DNA of 38,388 bases, taken from Cladosporium sp. IMV 00045. Lineage: Eukaryota; Ascomycota; Dothideomycetes; Cladosporiales; Cladosporiaceae. This document shows, piece after piece, positions 20,965-30,229 of the stretch (within the stretch, counting starts at the first letter, position 1; every line of letters starts with the position of its first letter). The notes under the pieces were generated by a model. That model was not told where the DNA came from and ran no database searches. It worked only from the letters and a program-made list of their open reading frames with translations. Position numbers and translations under genes: made by a program. The stretch is from NCBI GenBank assembly GCA_001931905.2, contig MSJI02000456.1, positions 1 through 38,388 of the forward strand, given 5' to 3'.

Positions 20965-21678
20965 ATGGCCCTCCGCACCCTCACCTCCAAATCCGCCGCC
21001 GCCCTAGACGCCGAATTAATGTCCAGCGGCGCCTTCTCAATTGACCAATTGATGGAACTAGCCGGCCTCTCTGTATCACAAGCCATGCACGCCCTCTCTC
21101 CGCCCACCAAAACCCCCAACATCCTCATCGCCTGCGGCCCCGGCAACAACGGCGGCGACGGCCTCGTGGCCGCCCGCCACCTGCACCATTTCGGCTACAA
21201 GCCCAGCGTCTACTTCCCGAAACAGAGCAAGAACGAGCTGTACGCTCGTCTGCGGAAGCAGCTGGAGCAGCTCAAAGTTCCTTTCGTGGAGGGCGATTTT
21301 GCCCAAGCCTTGGGCGGGAGTGATTACGTGATCGATGCGATTTTCGGGTTCTCTTTCAGCGGCGAGGTGAGGGAGCCTTTCCCCGCTGTCATCCGGGCGC
21401 TGGCGGAGAGCAAGGTTCCGGTGCTGGCGGTGGATGCCCCTTCGAGTTGGAATATCGAGGAAGGGCCGCCGAGCGAGGGCCCCGGCAGGGGATATCAGCC
21501 GGACGCGCTGATTTCGCTGACGGCGCCGAAGCCGCTCGTCAAGTGGTTTAAGGGGAGGCATTTTGTGGGTGGGAGGTTTGTCAGTGCCGAGATTGCGGAG
21601 AGGTATGGGTTTGATGTTCCGCCTTATAAGGGGTGTGAGCAGGTCGTGGAGGTGCCGGTTGGTGAGCAGAAATTGTAG
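20965..21678 (+). CDS. NAD(P)H-hydrate epimerase (YjeF N-terminal domain)
   Basis: Metabolite-repair enzyme: interconverts R and S forms of hydrated NAD(P)H so that the separate dehydratase can restore NAD(P)H. Single exon, 237 aa, the usual length for the stand-alone fungal and animal enzyme. Seen: N-terminal SIDQLMELAGLSVSQA helix, the nucleotide-binding loop ACGPGNNGGDGLVAARHL (about 57-73), YVIDAIFGFSFSGEVREPF (about 121-139), and VLAVDAPSSWNIEEG (about 153-167) with the catalytic/K+-site aspartates. The end has PDALISLTAPKPLVKWFKG and HFVGGRFV. No long targeting peptide is visible, so a cytosolic form is likely, although homologues are also found in mitochondria. The start is the first ATG after an A-rich leader. 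Confidence 0.95.
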   Translation: MALRTLTSKSAAALDAELMSSGAFSIDQLMELAGLSVSQAMHALSPPTKTPNILIACGPGNNGGDGLVAARHLHHFGYKPSVYFPKQSKNELYARLRKQLEQLKVPFVEGDFAQALGGSDYVIDAIFGFSFSGEVREPFPAVIRALAESKVPVLAVDAPSSWNIEEGPPSEGPGRGYQPDALISLTAPKPLVKWFKGRHFVGGRFVSAEIAERYGFDVPPYKGCEQVVEVPVGEQKL

Positions 21679-22194
21679 GATTGACGTATAATCTGATTTG
21701 GCGAATGGTGATATGATGGGGTGGTTCCCCCGGTTGCTGTGGACTTTTCATACCTGTTCGTTGTCATTGGGATGTTTGAAGCTTTGCCGCGGTATTGCTT
21801 TGATGGAAGGGCGTTTAGTTGAGGTAACATCAATCGACGCCTAGACGCATGAGATCGAGCTACCGGCGAGATTTGACAGCGAACCAAGGCGGCTGGCTAG
21901 CAGTAATCCTTTATAGGTTACCTTAATGACGAACAAACAGTGCAATCTAAGACTATCATGAACGCTGCTGACATTCGAACAAGAAAGCTTCAGACCGAAA
22001 AGGCGACTGCGACGCCAGTCGGTCCTTAATTAACATTGTTGGCTCGTACATGTACTCATAGAAAGCAGCGCTGTCATTGGAAACTTTCACAGAACATTGC
22101 AACAAGCACATTGCAAAAGAGGCGTATCCCCCAATCCAAATGTCAAGATGTTTGCTCGCACTCGAAAAATATCCATAAGATTCATCACACGATC
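21679..22194. other. Convergent intergenic region
   Basis: This 516-bp spacer lies between the 3' ends of the epimerase gene (plus) and the membrane-protein gene (minus). It should contain both terminators. No other feature was recognised. Confidence 0.45.
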
Positions 22195-23173
22195 CTAATC
22201 TCTCTTACCAACGCCATATCCATACCCATTGCCCATGGTGGGACCCAGGCCATAACCGCCTAACCCGCCCCTCTCCATGCCACCCAGACGATCCTTGCCG
22301 TGACTCTTCAATCTCCTCGGGAGCTCCACGCCCCGGAAGTACGCCACGCAAATGGCCGCGCTCGCCAGCGCACTAATCACACAATACACCAGCGTGCTGA
22401 AAGTCAAATGCCCGCCGACGCCAGTCCAGCCACTGGGCAGCTGCGTGTTGGGATACCAGCGCACGCTGAACTGTAGCGGGAGGGCATCACCAATGACGAT
22501 CCTCGTCGGAGGTTCGCGCGAGATGCTGTACGCCGTCGCGGCCGCGATGGTGCCCGGGGAGACGCTTTTGGGCGCCGCGTGCACGAGCACGTTCATGCTG
22601 GTCGCGACGTGCAGGTGGCTCAGCTGCAGGGTGCCGGCGAGCGCGACGACCATGGGTGTGTAGATTTCGCTCAGGCTGCCTTGCCCGTCGGTGTCGTCGG
22701 TTGTGCCTTTCTCATATTCCTCTTTGAGCGCGCTGGGCGGCAGGGGTTTGGTGGGGATGCGGCAGGTGAGGGGGGCGTCGTTGTGCACGTAGAATTCGAG
22801 GAGGTGGAAGAAGGGGTCGTCGATGAAGTCGATCGTGCAGTTGATCTCCTTCTCCACGCCGAAGAGGAGTTCGAGAGGACGTCCGGTTTCGTTGCACGTT
22901 GGGAATGGGATGTAGGAGAGCTGGCCGGCAGCGTCGGTGATGTGTTCGCCCGTGTCACTGGATTGCCATTGTCAACGATTACCCTTTTACAATAAATTTC
23001 AAGCCATTGGATAGCACATACATGGTTCGGTTCAAGCAGGAGACGGGAATCTTCTCGCCAACCCGATACCCCTGTTGCTGGACGAGTGGCTCTTGTGCAG
23101 CCTTCGCGGCGGCAAGCGAAGTATAGAACGCAAGCAATACGCGCACGAGAAAGCAAAAACGTCCCACCATCAT
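22195..23173 (-). CDS. Conserved fungal type I membrane protein with signal peptide, function unknown
   Basis: 304-aa product from two exons. Exon 1 (23022-23173) encodes a signal peptide (MMVGRFCFLVRVLLAFYTSL, then AAAKA) followed by GYRVGEKIPVSCLNRT. The 64-nt intron (22958-23021, GTATGT to CCAG) interrupts an Ile codon. Exon 2 continues DTGEHITDAAGQLSYIPFP-TCNETGRPLELLFGVEKEINC. The luminal part has paired cysteines (SCLNRT, TCNETG, INCTIDF, LTCRIP) and N-glycosylation sequons (NRT, NET, NCT). One membrane helix follows near residues 235-257 (STLVYCVISALASAAICVA), then a short basic, Gly/Tyr-rich cytosolic tail. I recognise it as a conserved filamentous-fungal family with no function known to me. 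An ATG at 23221 would lengthen the N-terminus by 16 residues; the nearer start gives the cleaner signal peptide. Confidence 0.8.
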
Positions 23174-24167
23174 GACAGTATAGAAAAGAAAAAGAACAAT
23201 GCAAGAAATGTGTCCATGCAAGGGTGAGATCCCAAGGGTACTACTTGTTCACATGCTTTCGCAGGGAGCTTGCGGTCAGGGTCGTGTTGCCTTGGCACCG
23301 GCGGCTAAACTTCACTCCACTCTCGTAGAAGATCGTCTGTAGATGCTCTAAGGTCTTTTTGTTTCTTCTCAATCTGGTATTGTTGATGAACGAATGATTG
23401 AAAAGGCGAAGGCCCAAAAGATACTAATAAGCCGGACTAGAAGGGACAGTTCTCCAATAACCCAATGCAGCCTTCGAAAAATCTAGATGGTTACCCACAT
23501 GCGCAGGCCTTTCCAGAAACATGTCTTTGAACACCGCCATTTTTCGAAAGATTCTCCGAACCGAGTGTGCTAATCGAAGCACAAAGAAGCCAAGTCCAAT
23601 TCGTAGCCTCCCTAGACCTCAAAGAGAGACAAAAGGTCAACAAAAGAAAACAATCAAGCGGTCCAATCCGTAGCGTACGCATATCGATCCACCACAAACA
23701 AGCCCACCAGTAGTCTTGACTACCACGAGACTCCTAACAAAATAAATCACAGTGTCCATGTCTCTGTCCTTAGCGCTCATATTGTTCCCTTACTCCATTC
23801 CTATCTGCTCCCACAGCAAGGACACGAACGACAGCGTCTCTTAGCCTCAATTGATAAGGTCAGACACAAGCTCGCTTGAGAAGTTCACCTGGTTCATCCC
23901 GGAAAGAACCAAGTGGCTTCTGATCTGGATGTGAACCTATATCGCTGTCCGCACCCCTTCCGACATCACGATTCGCCTGACCTCCTCTGACCAGCAGTAC
24001 ACATTGGACGATGGACAGAACAGCGAGGTGATAGGTCAATGTTGCTGCACATTCAATCACTTTACATACATGTAGCCGTAACCTCATATCTCACATACAA
24101 TCTAATCTCATGTCAACAATCTCATCGTTCAACCCAAACCCCAAACCCCGAATCCAAGTCCCCTCCC
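23174..24167. other. Intergenic: promoter of membrane-protein gene, 3' side of MOSC gene
   Basis: 994 bp between two minus-strand genes. The part near 23174 should carry the promoter of the membrane-protein gene, and the part near 24167 the terminator of the MOSC gene. ORFs of up to 75 codons look random. No RNA gene or repeat was recognised. Confidence 0.45.
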
Positions 24168-25661
24168 CTAACTCTCCTCAAGCACCTCCACCTCATCACC
24201 AACACTAACAATCCCATACTCCAACAACGGCAGAACCTGCATCCCCAAATTCGCCGCCTTCACCTCCCCCTCCCCACCCGTCTTTCTCGTCCTCATCAGC
24301 GTCGCATACGGCTCATTCTTATCCTTAACCCCCGTATCCGGGTCCACATTCGGCAGCGTGCACCGCGAAGTCCCACAGCCGAAGAGGAATTCCGCCTTTC
24401 CCGGCCCCTCTTGATCAGAAACATCCACCGCGCGCCCTCTCCTCCCACCCGCACCCGAAAAATCCTCCCGCGCCTGAAAGCAGCGACCGAGAGCGACTCG
24501 CTCCCAGCCATCCTCCGCGAAAGCCGGCGGGCCGTCGATGTAGACATTCGCTCTGAAGCGGCGAGCGTCAAGGCGGTTCTTCATGCTCGCGTCGCCGGGC
24601 AAATCGGCATCGAGGGCGCGCACGCTGGCGACGTTGAGGATGTGCGCCGAGTAGCTGTCGGAAAAGCCGATTTGGAATCTGCCGTCCGCGAGGTTCTGCG
24701 GCAGATTGCGCGTGACGGGTCGCAGGCGCGTGTCGTCTCGTCGGAACAGGGCGAGGGGTTTGCGCACGCCGAGGAAGGAGGAAAGCTTTTGCAGGGCTGC
24801 AGGGTCGATTTCGTTGGTCACGTTGATGGCTTGCGGGCGGTCTTTCCACACCGTCACGTCGGAAACAGTGTACATTTTGGCTTCTGAGCGTTCGGGGGTT
24901 GGGGAGAGGGGGATTTGCATGGTGATGGTTTCGGTGAGCAGGCCGAAGGGGTTGAAGGACGGTGAGTGCGGGAAGCTGATCTTCAAGCAGCCTCCGTTGG
25001 CTTTCCAGTCTGAGCCGATGAAGGGGACGGAGAGTTTGCGGCGGCGCTCGGCGTCGATGCCGGCTGATTCGAGGACGACGGTGCCCTTGCGGCTTCTGCT
25101 TCGTCCTCTGTTGTCGTCTGAGGCGTGTCTTGCGTGGCCGTTGGTTTGGGAGGAGCTCTGATTTCTTGAATCTGGTACCCAGAGCTCGGTCTTGACGAGA
25201 GCCAGGCGTGGGAGTTCACGAGCGGTGATGAATCGCCATTCGTGCTGCCAGTCTGCGTCGGACTCGCTGGGCGTCTCTGACGATGTCTGCTTCGAATGGA
25301 GTTGGGCGAAAGTGAACATGCGATCGTATTTCAAGCCAGTAGCCTCAATTTCTGAAGCAGGAAGCTCGATTCCACGGCATGACTTGATAGGGTAAGTGAA
25401 AAGAGCCTTGACTTTGGCGGTCCCGCTGTCTGTGTTCGAGGTGTATTCCTCGAATTGATCTTTCAGATTACTTTTGCCATCCGGTAGTCCAAACCGACGG
25501 CATCCAGGGACCGAAGAGGCCAGTCTATTCGACTTGGATGATGTGCCGTCATTGTAGATTCCATAAATCAGCGGTGCTAGGACCAGAACGAATGTTGCCC
25601 AAGTACCAGGAGCCGAGAGGTAGAGAACATAGTGTTCGAGAAACGCGGAGGCCAAAGACAT
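24168..25661 (-). CDS. MOSC-domain molybdenum-cofactor protein (mARC-like)
   Basis: 497 aa, single exon. The MOSC family binds the sulfurated molybdenum cofactor; mARC members reduce N-hydroxylated compounds at the mitochondrial outer membrane. Seen: an N-terminal membrane helix (about 15-35, APGTWATFVLVLAPLIYGIY). The MOSC N-terminal beta-barrel begins VKALFTYPIKSCRGIELPAS, followed by TGLKYDRMFTF and FITARELPRLALV. The MOSC core has FSDSYSAHILNVASVRAL, RFRANVYIDG and FLFGCGTSRCTLPNVDPDTG. Within the last motif, Cys (about residue 434) matches the molybdenum-ligand Cys of mARC (RC-x-L-x-x-VDPDTG). The end NLGMQVLPLLEYGIVSVGD is also typical. Ser/Arg/Lys-rich inserts lengthen it relative to animal mARC. 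An in-frame ATG at 25745 would add 28 residues; I chose 25661 because the membrane anchor then lies at the N-terminus. The natural substrate is unknown. Confidence 0.85.
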   Translation of the reverse strand: MSLASAFLEHYVLYLSAPGTWATFVLVLAPLIYGIYNDGTSSKSNRLASSVPGCRRFGLPDGKSNLKDQFEEYTSNTDSGTAKVKALFTYPIKSCRGIELPASEIEATGLKYDRMFTFAQLHSKQTSSETPSESDADWQHEWRFITARELPRLALVKTELWVPDSRNQSSSQTNGHARHASDDNRGRSRSRKGTVVLESAGIDAERRRKLSVPFIGSDWKANGGCLKISFPHSPSFNPFGLLTETITMQIPLSPTPERSEAKMYTVSDVTVWKDRPQAINVTNEIDPAALQKLSSFLGVRKPLALFRRDDTRLRPVTRNLPQNLADGRFQIGFSDSYSAHILNVASVRALDADLPGDASMKNRLDARRFRANVYIDGPPAFAEDGWERVALGRCFQAREDFSGAGGRRGRAVDVSDQEGPGKAEFLFGCGTSRCTLPNVDPDTGVKDKNEPYATLMRTRKTGGEGEVKAANLGMQVLPLLEYGIVSVGDEVEVLEES

Positions 25662-26204
25662 GCTGACGACATGTGATATTTTGTACAAGGTTGAATTCAG
25701 ACGAGAGATCCAAGCAATGGCACAAGATGGAACGAATGTATTCAACAGTAAGCGCAGATATACAGTAAGCGCAGAGCAATCGATGACAACCCGGGTTCAG
25801 GTGCGATATCTTCAATCGAAGGCCATCAGTGATGCGGTCCAGTAAGCCCAAGTCTGCATGTCAGCTTGCCGAGTTACAAGAGAAGAGGAAAGCACAATCA
25901 ATACGAAATGAGATGGCTTTCGAAGTGTGGACCTGGCACATTTGTCGCTGGCTGGGAGACTCGCAACGCCGGACGAGACTTGGTTGAAAGGTGGAGCTGC
26001 GCAAGCCTCGGCCGAATCTGACGACAACGCGCAAACGTTCTTCCTCTCAATCGCAACATCGAATACGCGTCGCCACCTGAAAGTCAATATCAGCACTGGA
26101 AGTGCAAGAAAAACCCCAATTCACAGACGAGAAGGTGAACGCCCACAACTGCATTGACTTCAGCAAAAGAAAACATATGTGACTGCTCTCCAACCAGGGC
26201 AGCA
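25662..26204. promoter_or_regulatory. Divergent intergenic region (MOSC gene / Rad51-paralogue gene)
   Basis: This 543-bp spacer separates the start codons of two divergent genes, so both promoters are expected here. No recognisable operator or TATA box was found. The regulatory role is inferred from orientation only. Confidence 0.5.
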
Positions 26205-28249
26205 ATGGCTGTCCCGCCCGAAACGACGACGACAAATACTCCACCAGCTTCAAGCAGCTCGAATGCAGGGAATGGAAGTAGTAAACAACCGACATCATCT
26301 CGTAAGTATTAGTGAATCTAGAACTCCCAAATCTTCAAAAACGATCACCTCCTCACTCCCACCAAAAACCAACCTGACTAACCACCAACACCAGACCGCC
26401 TCCCAACAGTCTCAGCATCAGAAGCCTTCCGCGACCTTTCTTCTTCCAACAACAATAACGGCAATGATGGAGAGAACGACAAAAGCAATTACCATCCCCC
26501 AAGTAATGCTTACACGGGAATCGCCGAACTCGACGACGCTCTAGGCGGTGGGTTTGAGTGTGGCAAGGTCACGGAACTATGGGGACCTCCTGGGGCTGGG
26601 AAGACGGCTGTTGCGTATGTTTGGCCTCCTGTCCTTACTTGCTTGTCTTCTGTTTTTCTTCTGAAAAAGATGGGATACTTGAAAGAATTGCAGTGGATTT
26701 TAGGATTTTGACTGACCAAAATCACTCGGACAGGTTAAGCGCCGCGGCATCTGTCCTGCAAAAAGGCTCGTCGGTCGTGTGGATTGGTAAGTGAAAAGAC
26801 CATACTCCCTTCTCATCATCAATACCTCACAATCACGCTTTTCCCCCAACGATCCAAGAAACCTAGCAACCACGACTAACCAACCAAACCAGACACAACC
26901 CACCCCCTCTCCCCTCCCCGCCTCACCACCCTCATTTCCCCAACCCACCTCCCCTCCCTCCAACACACCCACACCCCCACCCTCTCGCACCTCCTCACCC
27001 TCCTCCTCCACCCACCCCCCANNNNNNNNNNNNNNNNNNNNTTTGAAAGAGACGGGATACTTGGAAGAATTGCAGTGGATCTTAGGATTTTGACTGACCA
27101 AGAATTACACGAACAGGTTAAGCGCCGCGGCATCTGTCCTGCGAAAAGGCTCGTCGGTCGTGTGGATTGGTAAGTGAAAAGATCACACTCCCTTCTCGAC
27201 ATCACAATCCCTCCCAATCACACCCCTCCCAATCACACCCCTCCCAATCACCCTCTTCCCCAACAACACCACCACCAACTAACCCTCCCAAACCAACAGA
27301 CACAACTCACCCCCTCTCCCCTCACCGCCTCACGTCCCTCATTTCCCCTACCCACCTTCCTTCCTTCCACCAAACCCAAACCCCCACCCTCTCGCACCTC
27401 CTCACCCTCCTCCTGCACCCACCCCCCACCTTCCCCTCCCCCACAACCGCCCTCCTAATCCTGACAAACCTCCACGCCCTCCTCGAAATCTCCAACCCCC
27501 GCAACCCCGCTCCAAACAACCCCAGCAAAACCAGCACCTCAAGCACCTCCACCCCCAGCGCCGAAGCAAGAAAATACGCCCTCAGTCGTCGACAAGCCCT
27601 CCTCTCAACACTCTCGAACTTGCTCAACCAACTCGCCGCGCGGCACGGGATCGCAGTCCTCGTCACGACGGGTTGTGCGACGCGCATGAACCACACCGCC
27701 AACTCAGCTTCTTTCACCGGCAGTGCAGGGAGACTAAGCCTCGTCCCCGGCGTGGGCGGGCGGGAGTGGGAAAGTGGGATTTGGGCACGGGCGTATGTCG
27801 GGAGGGATTTTGGGGGCAGGTGGGTGGGGATTTCGAAAATTCGCGGTTGTAGTGTGGATGATCAAGGAGGGATGGGGTTGGGACGGGTGGTTTGGTTTGA
27901 AATCGGGGAGGGGGGGAGGGCCGTTGCTCTGCCTGCTAGGGGTGGGGAGGGGTTTGCGGACGGGACGGGAGAGGGAGGAGGGAAGGGCCCGTTGCCTACT
28001 TTCACCAACAGCACGCCGATGAGAGGACGCAAGAGGGCGGTGGAGGAGATTGCTGATTCGGATGAGGAAGACGAAGCGGATGAGTTTGGGGGATGGGAGG
28101 GGTTGGAGTTGGAGGGAGGTGAGGATGGTGATGGTGGTTTGGCTGCAGTAGACGGAGGAGGCGGTGGAGAGAAGCAAGAAGGATCTGAAGAACGGCATGA
28201 ACAAGAGGGTGCAGAGAAAGCTGGCACGACGATAGTCATAGACGATTAA
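26205..28249 (+). CDS. RecA-like ATPase, Rad51 paralogue (Rad55/Rad57 type), with internal gap and duplication
   Basis: Probable homologous-recombination mediator. Exon 1 (26205-26301) starts MAVPPETTTT. Intron 26302-26394 has branch CTAAC. Exon 2 (26395-26614) has HRLPTVSASEAF, then YTGIAELDDALGGGFECGK and Walker A GPPGAGKT (residues 96-103). Exon 3 (26734-26786) reads LSAAASVL-KGSSVVWI, and exon 4 begins at 26893 with DTTHPLSP. A run of 20 N at 27022-27041 then interrupts, after which intron 2's end, exon 3 (27117-27169) and exon 4 (27300-28249) occur again in a diverged copy. Using only one copy of exon 3 and the second exon 4, phases agree and give about 439 aa, ending in an acidic tail and TIVIDD. 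The strand expected to carry Walker B reads ALLILTNLHALLE and lacks the usual aspartate. The family is confident; which paralogue is not. Confidence 0.75.
26660..27021 (+). repeat. Direct repeat copy 1, left of the gap
   Basis: Covers the end of intron 2, exon 3, intron 3 and the first 129 bases of exon 4 of the Rad51-paralogue gene. It is repeated right of the gap. Exon 3 differs from copy 2 at one base (CAA versus CGA), while the exon 4 parts differ at about a dozen positions by eye, and the introns more. Confidence 0.9.
27022..27041. other. Assembly gap (20 N)
   Basis: Twenty unresolved bases exactly between the two repeat copies. Real length and content are unknown. Confidence 1.
27042..27428 (+). 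repeat. Direct repeat copy 2, right of the gap
   Basis: Diverged counterpart of 26660-27021. Its intron 3 is longer, with a short tandem array of a CCCAATCAC-containing unit at about 27214-27250. It keeps the same splice sites and open frame, and is the copy continuous with the rest of the gene. Confidence 0.9.
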
Positions 28250-28581
28250 TGTTAAATTCATGTCAAATACAATCAACACATCATATCCGAGCAAAAGACC
28301 TACATTCGAGCAGCAACATAGGGAAAAGCATGAAAGCCAAAAAAGAAAAAAAAAAAAGGAGGTGTGGACAAATTTCATGGTAATTTCTACACACATTCAC
28401 CCAGAGGTAGGACCCCAGGAAAAAAAAGGGCCACTGGTTTATCATCCCAACATCAAACAAGACACTCGTAAGAAGAAGCAAGACTCACGAAACCTTGCAT
28501 CGACCAAAGAAAAAAGGTCCAGCCCAAAAACGAAAACAGAGAGCATCTCAACAGCGAACGGGCCTGACAAACCAAGCCCGC
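28250..28581. other. Convergent intergenic region
   Basis: 332 bp between the 3' ends of the Rad51-paralogue gene and DDI1. A-rich runs near 28340-28357 and 28419-28429 could belong to polyadenylation regions. Nothing else was recognised. Confidence 0.45.
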
Positions 28582-30229
28582 TCACCCCTGAAACAGCAAA
28601 CCCGCCGCATACTCGACATTCCCATCGCACGCGTCCAGCGCGGCGACGGCCTCTTCCCTCGCAAAGCCCAGGTTGACCAGCTGGTCGATATCTTCCTTTT
28701 TGTGCGAGCTCGTCTTGGGAACCACCGCTTGTTGTTGTTGTTGTTGTTGCGCGGCGGTCGCTTCTGGTGCTTTGCTATTTGAGCCTGAGCCTGACGATGA
28801 TGCTGATGACGACGCTGCTGCTGAGGAAGAAGACGCGAGAGACTGTCCCTGGCCTTTGAAATTATCATCTTTCGACGAGCCACCGTCCTGCTTGACCGTC
28901 CCCGTCTCAGCGCCGAGAGTCGTCCCATTCGGACCCGGGATGGTCGGCTCGTTGGCCTGCGCTTCCTCGAGAGATTTGGGAATGTCCGCCTCGCCTAGGA
29001 AAGAGACTTCGTTGCCGCGCCCGAAAATGAGCTTGTTCTGCGCCAGGTCGATGATGGCCTGGAAGCGCTTGAGCATGTCGAGCCCGAGCAGGAGGTCGAC
29101 GTCTTTGCCCTCCATGACGGTGAAGGAGCAGGGCATGACGGCGGCGCCGATTTTGATGTCGGCGCTGTGCACGCGGCCGAGGATCGTGGCGGTTCCGACA
29201 CCGCGGGCTACGCCCGAGTAGCGTCGGTCGATTAGTCGCATGATGCCGCATTCTTCCGCGCAGGAGGGGGACATGATGGTCGTTTGGGCGCCGGAGTCGA
29301 CGAAGGCTTTGACGGGGTGTTTGTTCACTTCGACGTTGATGTAGAGCATGGTTACGCGGCCGAAGACTGGGAATTGTGTGTTAGTGAAACTCTGAATGGG
29401 GAATGGTTGTATTCAATTTCGACTCACCCTCTGGGTTGTGCTCGTAGGCGTGCTGCAGGTTGTCCTGCACCGACTGCTGGCGGATCATCTCCTCGATCTT
29501 CCTCTGAGCCTCCACATTGAAAGGGTCTTCGTTCAGAAGACGCATCTGCTCCATACGCTCGCGCTCCCTACGCTCATCCTCACGAAGCATCTCCAACCAG
29601 ACCTCACGGAAGCGGTTGCTGTCGTTGATCGCCTCGGCCAGAGCCGGTCTCTGCTCCCTCACTTGAGCCATGGCGTTGGCGTTGCCCAATATGCTCAGTC
29701 TCGTCCTCTCGATATCCCCCTGCGAGCCTTGTTGCTGCCTTTGTTGCGCGCCCATGCTGTTCGGCTGTGACGGTGGCTGCTGCCTCTGTTGTTGCTGTGG
29801 ACGAGGACGGGTCAACAGGACCAACATATCCCCATCCTTGACTCCGGCTTCTTCCAGCGTCTTGGAATCGGGCTGCAGCACGGCGTTGTTGAGGTAGAAC
29901 TGCTGCTGTTCTTGAGGGAAGTCGGTCTCGGCGTTGGTGAAGGCCTTGAGGTCGGCGATGGTCAGGCCGGGCGGGAGGTCGAGGTTGAGGAGCTCTTGGT
30001 CGAGTTGGTGGTTGGGAGCGATGATAGATATGGTGACTCGCGGCCTGAGAGGCAACAAAGAAGAAGGTCGGTCAGCATGTTTTCTTTCTTTCTCGTTGCC
30101 GTGACACAAGGCCGGGTTTGACGGTGAGACGGCGGGCCGTTGGTTGGGTTGTTTTGGGAGGGGTGTGCGAGATGGATTGAAGGGAGAGAGAGAGAGAGGG
30201 TTTGGAGAGGGTTGTTTGTGTACTCACAT
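28582..30229 (-). CDS. DDI1: Ddi1: ubiquitin-like/retroviral-protease-like/UBA proteasome shuttle protein
   Basis: Shuttle factor and aspartic protease acting on ubiquitinated proteins; binds the proteasome through UBL and ubiquitin through UBA. 467 aa. Exon 1 contributes only the AT of the start codon (30228-30229). The 183-nt intron (30045-30227, GTGAGT to CTCAG) ends just before GCCGCGAG, so the protein begins MPRVTISIIAPNHQ, as in other fungal Ddi1. UBL: residues about 1-75. Gln-rich linker: about 78-110. Helical region: about 115-200. Exon 2 ends at 29428; a 61-nt intron (29367-29427) joins in phase to VFGRVTMLYINVEVNKHPV. The protease active site is D230-S-G-A within AFVDSGAQTTIMSP, followed by LLLGLDMLKRFQAIIDL. 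The C-terminal UBA (about 430-467) ends DGNVEYAAGLLFQG. A poly-Gln run and a Ser-rich linker separate protease and UBA. Confidence 0.93.

Noticed and set aside
26302..26394. Whether the 20-N gap and repeats mark a transposon insertion in the Rad51-paralogue gene
   Set aside because: The repeated sequence is the host gene's own exons and introns. No terminal inverted repeats, target-site duplication or transposase ORF is visible.
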